A DNA stretch of 6,526 nucleotides from Mailhella sp. (GTDB lineage: Bacteria > Desulfobacterota > Desulfovibrionia > Desulfovibrionales > Desulfovibrionaceae), in NCBI GenBank assembly GCA_017411945.1, contig JAFQPD010000066.1:1-6526 (forward strand). The letters run 5' to 3'. Below are positions 6,163-6,526 of this stretch, in pieces. The position numbers were made by a program, and so were the translations under genes. Positions within the stretch are counted from its first letter, which is position 1. Every line of letters starts with the position of its first letter. Under the pieces are notes generated by a model. That model was not told where the DNA came from. It saw nothing but the letters and a program-made list of their open reading frames with translations, and did not search any database.

Positions 6163-6444
6163 ATGACCAAGCATCACAATCACCAGTGTTCCATCGTTGA
6201 TGAAACCATCAACCGTCAGGTCGGCCCCCGTTCTCCCCTCTACTGCCGCTCCTGCGACAGCATCTCCCATGCCGAGCCCTCCTGCGGAACGGTCGAACAG
6301 ACCATTTCCCGCACCGTCGGCCCTCGTTCCCCCCTCTACTGCCGCGAATGCGAAGTACAGCTTTCCCCTTCCGGCAGAAGCAATCCTGTCGAAGAAGCCA
6401 TCTGCCGCATTGCCGGACCGCGTTCCCCGCTCTGCTGCAGATAA
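6163..6444 (+). CDS. Small cysteine-rich protein with three 32-residue repeats, family unknown
   Basis: A 93-residue protein I do not recognise. It starts with a His-rich segment (MTKHHNHQC) and consists of three units at an exact 32-residue period, GPRSPL occurring at 21-26, 53-58 and 85-90. Each unit reads roughly V[DE][EQ][TA]IxRx[VA] followed by GPRSPL[YC]CR. Units one and two share the cysteine pattern C-x18-C-x2-C (Cys9/28/31 and Cys41/60/63). Unit three keeps only Cys92 of that pattern, adds Cys81 and Cys91, and the protein ends at the arginine after it. There is no signal peptide or membrane span. The CxxC pairs suggest metal binding or disulfides, but that is inference. Translation is supported by AAGGAG 7 nt upstream and by synonymous codon differences between units. 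It stands alone in the window, after a long non-coding stretch, so context gives no clue to function. A repeated-core peptide precursor is an outside alternative. Confidence 0.75.
   Translation: MTKHHNHQCSIVDETINRQVGPRSPLYCRSCDSISHAEPSCGTVEQTISRTVGPRSPLYCRECEVQLSPSGRSNPVEEAICRIAGPRSPLCCR
6196..6441 (+). repeat. Three in-frame tandem coding repeats, 96-nt period
   Basis: The units are at 6196-6255, 6292-6351 and 6388-6441. The first two are 20 codons of conserved sequence separated by 12 variable codons; the third stops after 18. In the nine-codon GPRSPL[YC]CR core, units one and two differ at two codons, both synonymous. Units two and three differ at five codons, four synonymous and one Tyr-to-Cys. 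This pattern points to selection on the protein after duplication, not to a recent DNA-level repeat. Confidence 0.85.
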
Positions 6445-6526
6445 GAAGCACTGAAACCTGAGCGAAACTGCGGAACAGGTCCCGCACAGACGCTCACCTG
6501 GCTATGGATACGAGAAGGCCGCCGGA
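6445..6526 (+). other. Downstream stretch with overlapping hairpins, window end
   Basis: After the repeat-protein stop, TGAGCG (6459-6464) can pair with CGCTCA (6491-6496) enclosing an inner TGCGG/CCGCA stem (6469-6473 with 6482-6486). Alternatively, ACCTG (6456-6460) can pair with CAGGT (6476-6480). No T-run follows, so this is not a standard terminator. No gene start is visible before the window ends. Confidence 0.3.

Noticed and set aside
6196..6441. CRISPR array or DNA-level tandem repeat
   Set aside because: The 96-nt period is a multiple of three, differences are mostly synonymous, and units lie in one frame with a ribosome site, so the repeat is a protein feature.

Overview
The window is GC-rich, almost entirely plus-strand bacterial chromosome. 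It carries housekeeping genes for purine and histidine biosynthesis and Tat protein export. The arrangement guaB, guaA, tatB, tatC, hisB, lipoprotein, hisA, together with a TatB/TatC-type Tat system and strong GCC/CTC/GAA codon bias, suggests a Desulfovibrionaceae-like (Desulfovibrio/Bilophila/Mailhella type) bacterium. That placement is from memory of gene order in this group and was not tested by a search.

Region 1 (1-1920) is guanine nucleotide synthesis. It opens inside guaB (IMP dehydrogenase, C-terminal 263 residues), which ends at a clear intrinsic terminator. Next comes a complete guaA that lacks the usual N-terminal glutaminase domain, followed by a second terminator. GuaB makes XMP from IMP and GuaA aminates XMP to GMP. 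Here GuaA would need ammonia or a separate glutaminase subunit encoded outside the window.

Region 2 (about 1990-5645) is one tightly packed transcription unit. After a plausible sigma70 promoter and a 5' leader with hairpins come tatB, tatC (with an unusual acidic N-terminal extension of about 145 residues), hisB, a small unrecognised lipoprotein gene, and hisA. Junctions are a 2-nt gap, then overlaps of 4, 1 and 4 nt, so translation is probably coupled throughout. A textbook terminator with a GCAA tetraloop closes the unit.

Region 3 (5646-6526) is different. About 520 bp contain no convincing gene but many small inverted repeats and an AT-rich stretch. They precede a short gene (6163-6444) with a strong Shine-Dalgarno sequence. 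It encodes a 93-residue cysteine-rich protein made of three units at an exact 32-residue period, each carrying the motif GPRSPL[YC]CR. I do not recognise this family, and it is the best candidate in the window for something undescribed. The other two points of note are the glutaminase-less GuaA and the acidic extension on TatC.
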